From positions 1 through 35,169 of IMG/VR virus record IMGVR_UViG_3300020195_000098: 35,169 nucleotides of DNA; one strand, given 5' to 3'. This DNA comes from a virus. The translations under genes were made by a program, and so were the position numbers. Below, in pieces: positions 15,796-23,378 of this stretch; position 1 is the stretch's first letter; each line of letters starts with the position of its first letter. The notes under the pieces are model-generated. The model did no database searches. It saw only the letters and a list, made by a program, of their open reading frames with translations, and had not been told where the DNA came from.

Positions 15796-16249
15796 GAGTA
15801 AGATTCCATGAGGAGCAATTGCGGGCGAGGCTTAGGTGGAACAGCTTCGCTCCGTATCGCCTTGCGAAGCCCAAAATGTTTGGCGAGGCGGATTCAACGA
15901 CGATGTGCGTCAGGTTTGTAAAGTTCGGCGCGGGCATCGTCATAACGCGCTCGACATCGCCCATGAGCAAGTGAGGCTGGTAGCAACCCCAATACCTTTG
16001 GAGATCGGGCGGCGGCGTGATTGAAGCGTCCGTGTGGATGATCCACTCGATGTCTCCAAGGGCGGATGCGACATTGTAATAAACGGTTGGCCGCTCGCAT
16101 GGAAACAGGTTGGTTGAGCACTTGAGGCGCCGGTCTTCATACTCAAAGCCGATTTGTTTGAGGATGTCTTGCGCAACATCTACGAACACGGCATGGTTCT
16201 TGATACGCGTCAGAATCGGGTCTTGTTCATTCTCGAATAGTATCCTCAT
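15785..16249 (-). CDS. Hypothetical protein in fibre block
   Basis: 154 aa, Cys- and aromatic-containing alpha/beta protein with no family I know. Segments of note: NHAVFVDVAQDILKQIGFEY, CSTNLFPCERPTVYYNV, RYWGCYQPHLLMGDVERVMT and LGFARRYGAKLFHLSLARNC. The start at 16249 is fixed by ATGA overlap with the LamG-containing gene; the longer frame to 16513 lies wholly inside that gene. Because it and its neighbour are globular and lie between fibre genes, they may be fibre-tip or fibre-assembly factors; this is inference only. Confidence 0.5.
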   Translation of the reverse strand: MRILFENEQDPILTRIKNHAVFVDVAQDILKQIGFEYEDRRLKCSTNLFPCERPTVYYNVASALGDIEWIIHTDASITPPPDLQRYWGCYQPHLLMGDVERVMTMPAPNFTNLTHIVVESASPNILGFARRYGAKLFHLSLARNCSSWNLTHVE

Positions 16250-17349
16250 GCGTAACTGAACCCTCCTCCCGATATGCCGACCGACTGCACAGTTCCGCCA
16301 ACGTTCCTGAATTCGATTGATCCCCTGAGATTTCGGATCGGGTGACGGCGATAAGAAATCTTGACGAAACAGTGGTTCCAGTTGATGCCGCCATCTTTGC
16401 TGATCGACGGCGTTTTCAGATTGAGTCTCATACCGTCGATATCCGACTGAGAAAGCGCGAGATAGTCGCTTCTGGTTGAAATTGCGTCCGAACCGGAGAA
16501 GGATTGCCCCCACACCGTCTGCTCAACGGCATTAATTGTGACGCTGGCCGACGGGTTTTCCGTATCGTCGGTATTGCCTTTGATACTTTGGGTCGTGGCG
16601 AATGCGGAATATCCAGACGGAACGGTAAACGTCGTCAGTTCACAGGTATAGGTTTCGTTGTCATCGGAGCTTCCGGCGCTAAGATACGATCCATCGTCGC
16701 TTGCGATGCTTGAGAAGTTGCCTGAGCCAAAAGTATTGGCGACATCGGCGCTTGGCGTGATGTTCGTATTTGATGCCGTGTATTCGCCAACTGGAAAATC
16801 GTCCATCGGAATGTATTGAACAAGATTCGTCGGAAAATCCAACGGCGCGTCATATTTTCTGCGCGCGGTTAGTAATTTCATCGTAGTTGCGCTTAATTGA
16901 GCGTTATACCACGCGAATCCGCCTATGTATCCCGCGCCTGTGGTTCCGCCGCCAAGCGTCCAGACATCCGTTTTCATCGTGTCGGTGCTGTCGCCGGTTT
17001 GGTAAAGGGTGACCGTCAGCGCAACCCCGTTAGCGTAAACGACGGGCGCGGAACTGTTGTTCCATTGCAAGGCGATGGCTATGTCATACCATGTGCTCGG
17101 AGAAAGCGGGACTGTCCAAATGTAAGGGTCGTCATGCGTGCCGCAGGGCTTCTGAATCGCCAATACATTCGATCCGGTATTGGTATAATAGATAGAGCAA
17201 TCCTCGCCGCTCGATGCCGATCCCTGCGCGCCGAAAATCTCTCCACCTCCGAACGTCGCCGGAGTTTTTACTATGAAGCGAAGCGTGCAGTTCGTGAGGG
17301 CGGTGACGCTACTTGCGGAGATCAGCGATCCGAAAGGAAAGCTGAACAC
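16246..17349 (-). CDS. LamG/concanavalin A-like fibre protein
   Basis: 367 aa. Residues about 15-165 form a LamG/ConA-like jelly-roll: TLRFIVKTPATFGGGEIFGA, STWYDIAIALQWNN, PVVYANGVALTV and GYIGGFAWYNAQLSATTMKL are the typical strands and last-strand motif. These domains bind sugars in many phage tail fibres. The remaining 200 aa are Ser/Thr-rich beta structure ending GGFSYA. A role in host surface binding is inferred. Start ATG 17349 overlaps the stop of the large fibre gene. Confidence 0.72.
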   Translation of the reverse strand: MFSFPFGSLISASSVTALTNCTLRFIVKTPATFGGGEIFGAQGSASSGEDCSIYYTNTGSNVLAIQKPCGTHDDPYIWTVPLSPSTWYDIAIALQWNNSSAPVVYANGVALTVTLYQTGDSTDTMKTDVWTLGGGTTGAGYIGGFAWYNAQLSATTMKLLTARRKYDAPLDFPTNLVQYIPMDDFPVGEYTASNTNITPSADVANTFGSGNFSSIASDDGSYLSAGSSDDNETYTCELTTFTVPSGYSAFATTQSIKGNTDDTENPSASVTINAVEQTVWGQSFSGSDAISTRSDYLALSQSDIDGMRLNLKTPSISKDGGINWNHCFVKISYRRHPIRNLRGSIEFRNVGGTVQSVGISGGGFSYA

Positions 17350-19916
17350 TAGCTGAACTCCAGGACAATCCCGGCCAATTGCGCGTTGCCCGTCATGGTG
17401 TCCGAGCCATTGGAGGCGTTGCGCGATATTCGCAGCGAAACAATGTCGCCTGCATCCATCGAATCCTTATTGGTAAGCGTGATAGATGTCGTATTGACCC
17501 GTCCTGCCGCCGTCGCATTGGTGGCGGTAGTCGTCGCATTTACAGTGTCGAACGAATCAGTTTCGAGCGTCGCGGCGTCTGATGGCGTCGTGGCCATGAC
17601 TGCCGCGTTCCATACCACGCTGCCCGAAGTAGCGGATGCCGCCGTCCACGTGAGCTTGGCGGTAGCCGTCATGTTCGTGTTGTAGGTGAACGGCATCATG
17701 AACTGCCATTCGGCGAACCATGCGGTAGCGTCGTCGAATAACAGATAGTCGCGGTTCTGTCCGCCGTCCAGCGTCGCCGCCGTTACAGCGGTCGGAAGTT
17801 TGGCGTTGCGAATCAGTAATGGGATGGCGAAAACGGAACCGTTGCCGCCGATGACATAAATTGCCGATGATCCACCGGCATTGGTGGTCACGTAGACGGT
17901 GAGCATCGACCATTGGCCGTTGGTCTTGGTAAATGATGCGGGCGTGCGGATCGTCGCGCCTGCGCCTGCGGCCAGCGTCACTTGTCCTGCGCCGGTCTGA
18001 ACGATGGTGCAGCAAAATCCAGCGGCGAGACTGTTCGGAAGCGTCAGCGTAATCGCGGATGCGTTACTGCATTCCACGACTTTGCCAGCGTCTCCTGCGA
18101 CTAATGTATAGGTTGTTCCGCTCTGCGCGTTGATCGTCGCGCCGTAACCGGCGATGTTGTTGCTCGAATCGAGCGTGACGCCGGACGCTACCGGAGCCGC
18201 GCCCGCGCCGCCGCCTTTGACGATGGCGTTGGAAGTGAGCGCAGCGGATGAAGTAAGCGCGCTCGTACTTGAGTAATAAGGAATACCGCCAGAAGTTCCT
18301 GTATCGGGGATAGTAGTGCCCGAAGTAAGGAAATTCGTCCCATCGCTGCGAAGAAATGTTCCTGCGCTTCCCGCCGCTGTCGGAAGAGTCGGCGTAGAGG
18401 CTATCCAGTTAGTTCCATCGGAACGGATGAACTTGCCGCTGGTCGCGCTGGCATTGGGGAAAGTCGGCGTCGATGTGATCCAGTTGGTGCCGTCCGATAC
18501 GACTATCTTTCCAGCCGTAGATGGGCTATCGGAAAGAGTAGAGGTTGAGGTAATCCAGTTGGTTCCGTCGCTGCGGAGCCATTTCAAAGCGGTAGAAGGC
18601 GTATCTGAATATGTTGATGTGGAGGCGATCCAATTCGTGCCGTCAGATCGAATGTGTTTTAACGAGGTTGCGGACGCATTCGGAAAAGTCGGCGTTGATG
18701 CTACAAAACTCGTTCCGTTGCCGATAAGGATTTTACCCGAAGTCGCGGCGCCGTTTACCTTGTAACCCGTCACCGCATCGACTGTAGAAGAGAAGATAAT
18801 CGCGCCCGCAGTCGTCATAGAACTTAGGGTCGTCGAACCCCATTTCGTGCTTAGAACATCGTTAGCAGGCGTACCGCTATTATTGCGCTGCATGGTGAAG
18901 GTGCTGGTATCGCCAGTCATGCGCCATTCAAAATACGCAAGACCTGTGCCGCCGCCGCCGGATACCTGCGCCCTAAATCCCGCGCTAGTATTGACGCCGC
19001 TGGAATTTGCCGACATACCAACGCCATTCAGCGTATTTACATTGAGTATGGAACCATCGAATGTAAGGTTAGCGCTATCTCCCCATGTATTTGTTCCAGT
19101 GGCATATGGAACGCGGGTCGATGTCGCTGCGTTAGGTAGGATCAGGGTTGACCACAATGGGGCGGTCGTAACTCCACCGGAACGCAAATATGAGCCTGCG
19201 GCAACGTCCGCGAGATTAGATAAGGCGGTAGAACCGCTTGCATATAAAATATCGCCAACGGCATAAGAGCTTTGGCCAGTTCCGCCTTGCGCCGCCGTTA
19301 CCACCGCATTATCGGTAAGGATGGTCGCGGAAGCATTTGGTAAAGTGAACGTCTTTTCAGTAGAGGCAGGGCCAGATAGCTTGGCGAATCCGTTACCAGT
19401 GCCGCCGTAGGTCGAGGCGATTACTTGCGTGAGCGCAGCCGAACCGTCGAAGTTATTGCCGTAAATAGCGCGTGGCGTGGTAAGCGTTGCCGCTGACCCG
19501 GTAGTATTCTGGTTGAAAGTCGGGAAAGTGTTTGTTCCCGATGACAGGTCTTTGTTGGTGAGCGTTTGGGTATCGCTGTCGCCGACAGCCGCTCCCGATG
19601 GCGCTGTTTTTCCGGCCCATGCGGTCAGGTCGGCGTCATACGCCTGGATGCTGACGCCGATGTCGGCGGCTTGTAATGCTGATTCCGCTTTCGAGTGCTT
19701 GTGGCCGGGATCGAGACTGGACGTACTCTTGAGCAGATAATCGAGCGACGCGGTAACTACGCTGCTGTCAATCCCGACTTTGGCCTGGAGAGCTTCGATG
19801 GCGTCGTTAGCGTTAGCGTGCTGTTCGTCATGCTCTACGCCGGTCGTATCGAGATCGTCGGTGTCGGCATCGGGATTGGTAAAGTCATCCAGTGATGCGG
19901 GAAAGGCGGTGGTCAT
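17349..19916 (-). CDS. Large tail/head fibre protein with repeated shaft
   Basis: 855 aa. N-terminal virion-attachment part (DDFTNPDADTDDL, GVEHDEQHANANDAIEALQA) is the standard start of a phage fibre; residues 195-215 include TLPNASATIL and VTAAQGGTGQ-type motifs seen in fibres. Residues about 384-540 carry about six 25-residue units ending RSDGTNWIxST. A C-terminal domain begins near TLVAGDAGKVVECSNASAIT and continues with LPNSLAAGFCCTIVQTG, a module found in receptor-binding proteins. A trimeric fibre with a receptor-binding tip is the natural reading. It is the largest gene of the fibre block. Confidence 0.82.
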   Translation of the reverse strand: MTTAFPASLDDFTNPDADTDDLDTTGVEHDEQHANANDAIEALQAKVGIDSSVVTASLDYLLKSTSSLDPGHKHSKAESALQAADIGVSIQAYDADLTAWAGKTAPSGAAVGDSDTQTLTNKDLSSGTNTFPTFNQNTTGSAATLTTPRAIYGNNFDGSAALTQVIASTYGGTGNGFAKLSGPASTEKTFTLPNASATILTDNAVVTAAQGGTGQSSYAVGDILYASGSTALSNLADVAAGSYLRSGGVTTAPLWSTLILPNAATSTRVPYATGTNTWGDSANLTFDGSILNVNTLNGVGMSANSSGVNTSAGFRAQVSGGGGTGLAYFEWRMTGDTSTFTMQRNNSGTPANDVLSTKWGSTTLSSMTTAGAIIFSSTVDAVTGYKVNGAATSGKILIGNGTSFVASTPTFPNASATSLKHIRSDGTNWIASTSTYSDTPSTALKWLRSDGTNWITSTSTLSDSPSTAGKIVVSDGTNWITSTPTFPNASATSGKFIRSDGTNWIASTPTLPTAAGSAGTFLRSDGTNFLTSGTTIPDTGTSGGIPYYSSTSALTSSAALTSNAIVKGGGAGAAPVASGVTLDSSNNIAGYGATINAQSGTTYTLVAGDAGKVVECSNASAITLTLPNSLAAGFCCTIVQTGAGQVTLAAGAGATIRTPASFTKTNGQWSMLTVYVTTNAGGSSAIYVIGGNGSVFAIPLLIRNAKLPTAVTAATLDGGQNRDYLLFDDATAWFAEWQFMMPFTYNTNMTATAKLTWTAASATSGSVVWNAAVMATTPSDAATLETDSFDTVNATTTATNATAAGRVNTTSITLTNKDSMDAGDIVSLRISRNASNGSDTMTGNAQLAGIVLEFS
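18297..18767 (-). repeat. About six 25-residue repeats in the large fibre shaft
   Basis: Protein-level repeat with consensus xTxxxSATxGKxxRSDGTNWI plus A/T-S-T. The core RSDGTNW appears at least four times, with SDGTNW, GNGTSF and SDGTNF as variants. DNA copies are partly similar, so slippage or recombination between units could vary shaft length. Confidence 0.7.
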
Positions 19917-19960
19917 TTTGAGACCCTGTTTTTACGGGCGAGGAATGACCGGCATTGCGG

Positions 19961-20191
19961 TCAGATGATGCGATAGATCTTGTATGCGGGGTCGGAGGTA
20001 GGTTGTCCGACGGCGTAACCGAAAGACTGCGCTTCGGCGTCGGCCCAGACCTGGTACTCAGCGACGACGGACGTGCGTGTCTCGCCGTTATGTTCGTGAA
20101 TATCGACTACGCGGAAACGCGAGTCTGACAAAATGACTACGTTTGACGCATTGACGTTGAGCGCCTGGAGAAAAAGCTCTTTTCTTTCCAT
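19961..20191 (-). CDS. Small hypothetical protein
   Basis: 76 aa, alpha/beta: MERKELFLQALNVNASNVVI and VVAEYQVWADAEAQSFGYAV. No family recognised. It is coupled to the structural gene at 20191-20601 by one-base overlap (stop/start), and a 44-nt gap separates it from the large fibre gene. It may be a fibre accessory, but nothing in the sequence shows this. Confidence 0.5.
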   Translation of the reverse strand: MERKELFLQALNVNASNVVILSDSRFRVVDIHEHNGETRTSVVAEYQVWADAEAQSFGYAVGQPTSDPAYKIYRII

Positions 20192-20601
20192 TACGCATTC
20201 CCCGCTGTAAACGCAGCGCTGGTGACAGCGACAGCGGCGTGTTGCTGGATGTCGGCGCTGTTAATATTGAGATCGCAGCCGGAAGTTCCGACCGTTCCGT
20301 CCATAACGACAGTCGTGGCGTCCGATTTAAGCAAGCGGAAGAACGTGGCCGTACCTGTCGCGTCTGCATCGCTGTCGCTCGTGATGGAATTGAGCGTGAG
20401 TACGCCGCTTGACGCCCCTGGGGCGAAGGTTGAATTGCAGGTGAGTTGGGCGAGCAACGTATTGCCGGATAAAGAAGTATTCGCGTCAGTGGGCTGCGTG
20501 CCGGAATAGAGATTGAGTAATGCGCTTGCGCCTGCCGCTGTGGTGATGCCATCGAGCATCTTGTTGCGGGTGGCGGTAGCGAGTTTCATGTTGGATGCCA
20601 T
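20191..20601 (-). CDS. Phage structural protein of head-tail region
   Basis: 136 aa. Motifs LATATRNKMLDGITTAAGAS, LLNLYSGTQPTDANTSLSG, TLLAQLTCNSTFAPGASSGV, DADATGTATFFRLLKSDATT, and MDGTVGTSGCDLNINS define a common phage virion protein encoded close to head-closure genes. It is beta-rich; a decoration or small fibre-base role is often assumed but not established. Start at ATG 20601, next to the head-tail adaptor gene stop at 20602. Confidence 0.7.
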   Translation of the reverse strand: MASNMKLATATRNKMLDGITTAAGASALLNLYSGTQPTDANTSLSGNTLLAQLTCNSTFAPGASSGVLTLNSITSDSDADATGTATFFRLLKSDATTVVMDGTVGTSGCDLNINSADIQQHAAVAVTSAAFTAGNA

Positions 20602-20934
20602 TTATGCTCTCTCGATTGCCTTTAGGATTAGGAAGCGTCCGGCTTCCTCGACGTTGATCGCTTCCTTCACCCAGTAAATGCGGGAACCGTATTTGAGGCG
20701 TGAGGCGGTCGTAACGTCAGCGCGGTAGCGCATGGTGATCTTGTGCGTGATGGGCGTCTGCATCTGCATCGCCTGAAACTTCTCGTATGCTTTTACTGGT
20801 TCGATGAAGGCGGATACGGTATCGCCGTCATTCCACGTTTCGGTAAATCCGCCCTGGCCGTCCGATGCGGATGACTTACTCTGAATCGTGACCTGGTGTT
20901 TCATCTTCGCCGGGAGGTAGTCGCAACACGTCAC
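20602..20934 (-). CDS. Head-closure / head-tail adaptor protein
   Basis: 110 aa if it begins at GTG 20934, which overlaps the previous stop (GTGA); the reading TCCDYLPAKMKHQVTIQSKS fits the CC-containing N-terminus of this family. A shorter ATG at 20904 is possible. The core MKHQVTIQ, GGFTETWNDGDTVSAFIEPV, KAYEKFQAMQMQTPITHKIT and MRYRADVTTASRLKYGSRIY is that of phage head-tail joining proteins (SPP1 gp16/HK97 gp7-like), which close the portal channel before the tail docks. It directly follows the gp6-like connector. Confidence 0.82.
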   Translation of the reverse strand: MTCCDYLPAKMKHQVTIQSKSSASDGQGGFTETWNDGDTVSAFIEPVKAYEKFQAMQMQTPITHKITMRYRADVTTASRLKYGSRIYWVKEAINVEEAGRFLILKAIERA

Positions 20935-21566
20935 AGCGGAACGCCCATACGGCGGTATTGCGATAGCAATTGTTTCGACGGAGCGGGTAAATCCATATCG
21001 CATTGCCCGCGCTGTTCGTAAAGCGTCGCGACGTGGATCATGAGCGCGGTCTTGATCGGCTGCGGGATAGATGACGGCGTTGCGCCATAGCCTGCGACGA
21101 ATGTGATGGCGACGGATGCCTCTGGCCGCATGTTGGATGGCCATTGCGCGCCTTCCACAAGAATCAGGCGTGAACCGTCAGCGTCTATGGTGTAATTTGC
21201 TGAATCGTATGTGGATTCGGCGTTATCAGTGTCGTATGTCTTGACGGAGGAAATCGCCGATGCCGGGCCGCGCGGCAATTCGATTACTCTGGGCAGATTT
21301 CCGTAGAGCGCGGAGACCGGAAGATCGTAAACGCCTTCTCCAAGCGAGTCGTAACATGCGGAGGTCGGTAGATCAATCGTTAGTCTATATGTTTGGCTTA
21401 TCAGCGACCTGCGAAGAAACGCCTCGGCGGATTGCGTGGCGGCGTCGATCAGTTGCGTGATTAGCGCGTCATCGTCATTACCATCGATCCTCGCCCATGT
21501 CTTGGCTTCAGGCAGCGTGATTGGCTGCGCGCCCGGAGCGGTAACGAGGGTGATGGATTTCCGCAT
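20931..21566 (-). CDS. Head-tail connector protein (HK97 gp6-like)
   Basis: 211 aa. The N-terminal LPEAKTWARIDGNDDDALIT and the helix TQLIDAATQSAEAFLRRSLI are the standard mark of gp6-like/PhiE125 gp8-like connector proteins; the C-terminal PQPIKTALMIHVATLYEQRG completes the pattern. Such proteins form a ring under the portal. The middle, with strand-rich YDSLGEGVYDLPVSALYG and an SSVKTYDTDNAEST segment, is typical for longer members. ATGA/GTGA overlaps on both sides show coupling. Confidence 0.88.
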   Translation of the reverse strand: MRKSITLVTAPGAQPITLPEAKTWARIDGNDDDALITQLIDAATQSAEAFLRRSLISQTYRLTIDLPTSACYDSLGEGVYDLPVSALYGNLPRVIELPRGPASAISSVKTYDTDNAESTYDSANYTIDADGSRLILVEGAQWPSNMRPEASVAITFVAGYGATPSSIPQPIKTALMIHVATLYEQRGQCDMDLPAPSKQLLSQYRRMGVPL

Positions 21567-21842
21567 TTACTCGGATGGGGTTTCGGTTTCCGAATCGTCC
21601 TTGTCGGCTTTCTTCTTGAGGGAAAGCTTGCGGGCCTTGTTGGCCGGGACAGTCTCAATCGCTTTTTCTTCAGCGGATGGCGAGGCGGATGTAGGAATAC
21701 AAGGCTCGGCAAGGCCAGCCGGTACTACGACCGCCGCCAGATGTTCGGACAGATCGGCGACTTCACCTTCAACGAACTGTTGCGTTGGGCCAATGCCGGT
21801 CTGGTTGCCGGGAAAGCTTTTGAGAATCAGATGCGGGGTCAT
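21567..21842 (-). CDS. Small head-module protein, function unknown
   Basis: 91 aa. The first 50 residues (ILKSFPGNQTGIGPTQQFVE, then GEVADLSEHLAAVVVPAGLA, EP) follow a pattern common to small phage head proteins: F.EGE, L...LA..VV.AG.AEP. The rest is low-complexity and charged (KARKLSLKKKADKDDSETET), probably disordered. Start chosen at ATG 21842, six bases past the spike base gene stop; the longer frame from 21908 would overlap that gene for 60 nt. Confidence 0.6.
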   Translation of the reverse strand: MTPHLILKSFPGNQTGIGPTQQFVEGEVADLSEHLAAVVVPAGLAEPCIPTSASPSAEEKAIETVPANKARKLSLKKKADKDDSETETPSE

Positions 21843-21847
21843 AAGAA

Positions 21848-22123
21848 CTACCAGAGAGCTACGAGGTTGGTTGCGGAAGTGCCGGTCAATTTGACGCGCG
21901 ATGCGCAAACGTGGAGTACGGTCCCTACAGGGATGTTTCCAAGAAGCGCAACGGTGTCGCCGCCTTGGCTGATGTAGGTCAGCGTTCCCGTGCCGCCGAC
22001 ATAGATGGCACGGGATACGTTGGTGAGATCGACGGTATCGCTTGGAGAAACAGCGGCCCCATGACGATATGGGCTGCTGAGTCCTGAAGCGAGGTTTGCA
22101 AAATCGTCGGTTGCGGCGGTCAT
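21848..22123 (-). CDS. Spike base protein (Rcc01079-type)
   Basis: 91 aa, almost the full length of the family. FANLASGLSSPYRHGAAVSP, SDTVDLTNVSRAIYVGGTG, and ALLGNIPVGTVLHVCASRVK with a closing GTSATNLVALW are its clear marks. In gene transfer agents this protein forms the base of head spikes/fibres, so its location in the head module, just after the capsid genes, suggests that this phage carries capsid spikes. That the neighbouring fibre block belongs to those spikes is a further inference. Confidence 0.88.
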   Translation of the reverse strand: MTAATDDFANLASGLSSPYRHGAAVSPSDTVDLTNVSRAIYVGGTGTLTYISQGGDTVALLGNIPVGTVLHVCASRVKLTGTSATNLVALW

Positions 22124-22124
22124 G

Positions 22125-22829
22125 TTAGTTCAGGCAAATGAGAGTGAAATCGAGATTCGACGCGCCGGGATCGGTGTTGACCGTTACGATAACCTGATCG
22201 GTTCCGGCTGCGGCTGACTTGATATATGCCGTATTGCTCGGAACTTCGTTGCCGGTGGCGACGCATTTGGAGGATGCGGTTACGCCGGTGAGACTGGTCG
22301 TTTTGGCAGTCTGTCCGGAGGCTATCGCGTCAGATGCGAAACGGATCGCGGTAATGGACGTGCCATCGGTTGCGTTTACTTTCAGGCTGGTATTGGCCTG
22401 AAGGGTGGTAAACGTGCCTGCGGCTGCCGTTGTTGCGCCAATTGCGCCGCCGTCCCATGTCAGCGTGCCGCCTGATGGCTGCGCGAGAGCATATGAAGGG
22501 GTGTTGCCGTTGGTGAACGTGCCGAATGTCTTGTAGGCCGTGCCGTCAACGTCATACGCTTGCAAGAGCATCGTATGGGCGGTGGTGGTGTCCGGGTGCA
22601 ACGCCTTGCCGGTGGCAAGCGTAACGTCATTGCTGAGGTTGGTCGTACCGGATAGCGTGGTAGTTCCGGCGAGCGTAACCGTGCTGCCGCTGGCGGACGT
22701 GAGCGTACAACCGCTGGCGAGCGTCCATGTATCGGAAGTGCGATAGCACGGGCCGTTGAAGGTTTGGGCGGCTGCCGGTGATGCGGTGATCGCAAGCAAT
22801 ACGGCGAGCAGCTTGTAGATATTTTTCAT
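22125..22829 (-). CDS. Exported-type structural repeat protein with Sec signal peptide
   Basis: 234 aa. N-terminal KNIYKLLAVLLAITASPAAA (residues 2-21) is a textbook signal peptide with an AxA cleavage site before Gln22. The mature part is Ser/Thr/Gly-rich beta repeat (TLTSASGSTVTLAGTTTLSG, TTNLSNDVTLATGKALHPD, GGTLTWDGGAIGATTAAAGT), like the shafts of phage fibres, and ends with NLDFTLICLN. A signal peptide is unexpected for a virion protein assembled in the cytoplasm. Start ATG 22829 is certain from its GGAG ribosome-binding site 8 bases upstream, and lies after a terminator-like hairpin. The nature of the protein (virion spike or protein displayed on the host) is open. Confidence 0.7.
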   Translation of the reverse strand: MKNIYKLLAVLLAITASPAAAQTFNGPCYRTSDTWTLASGCTLTSASGSTVTLAGTTTLSGTTNLSNDVTLATGKALHPDTTTAHTMLLQAYDVDGTAYKTFGTFTNGNTPSYALAQPSGGTLTWDGGAIGATTAAAGTFTTLQANTSLKVNATDGTSITAIRFASDAIASGQTAKTTSLTGVTASSKCVATGNEVPSNTAYIKSAAAGTDQVIVTVNTDPGASNLDFTLICLN

Positions 22830-22837
22830 CGTGTTCT

Positions 22838-22876
22838 CCAAAAAGAAGGAATGGAGGGACATTTCTGCCCCTCCAT
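22838..22876 (-). terminator. Rho-independent terminator-like hairpin after capsid-region genes
   Basis: On the minus strand an 8-bp perfect stem ATGGAGGG/CCCTCCAT (22869-22876 with 22851-22858) with a 10-nt loop is followed by TCCTTCTTTTT. It lies between the decoration-type gene and the signal-peptide gene, and so may end part of the capsid mRNA while some transcription reads through. Confidence 0.65.
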
Positions 22877-22883
22877 CAAAGGT

Positions 22884-23348
22884 TTAGGTGTAGCTGTTCG
22901 CAGGCTGCATCCGGTTGCGGCCTTTTAAGCCAAGCAACGCGACGGACGTTCCCGTCGAATGCGTACCGCTGAAGTTGAAGCGGCCACGTATGTAGCGTTT
23001 GCTTCCGCGATAGCCGACGACGTAGGACTGCGCGCAATTCGCATCGGCGGTCAGTACCTTGATCGTGCCGACGTTGGTGCCGGTGACGTAGTTGGTCAGA
23101 TCGGCATTGGCGACAGCGGTATAGCTGCCGTCAACATCGGTGTCCGATTCCTGGACTTCCAGTTCCAGCTTGTCGGTGCTGGAATAGGTGTCACCGTTCG
23201 CGCCGATCAAAAAGATCAATTCGGCGCTATCGCAATTGGCGAGGTCGAGTCCTGAGCCGTCTGCGGGTACGGCGTCAGCCGTGCGAATCAGCGGAACCAG
23301 CAACGTGGCGACGCCCACATCGCTGTGGAGAGTAGAGTGATTAACCAT
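22884..23348 (-). CDS. Capsid decoration/stabilisation-type protein
   Basis: 154 aa. It lies directly after the major capsid gene, where HK97-type phages encode a decoration or second head protein. Beta-rich, with features of that family: ELIFLIGANGDTYSSTDKLE, LEVQESDTDVDGSYTAVANA, and the C-terminal SKRYIRGRFNFSGTHSTGTS. The YxGxKRYIRxxF pattern is typical of small proteins covering capsids. Exact role on the capsid is inferred from location. Confidence 0.7.
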   Translation of the reverse strand: MVNHSTLHSDVGVATLLVPLIRTADAVPADGSGLDLANCDSAELIFLIGANGDTYSSTDKLELEVQESDTDVDGSYTAVANADLTNYVTGTNVGTIKVLTADANCAQSYVVGYRGSKRYIRGRFNFSGTHSTGTSVALLGLKGRNRMQPANSYT

Positions 23349-23378
23349 AGTAGAGTCCTTCCTTGGATAAGTTATTGA

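Noticed and set aside
18316-18765. Plus-strand frame antisense to the fibre repeats
   Set aside because: It mirrors the repeats of the fibre gene and has no independent support.
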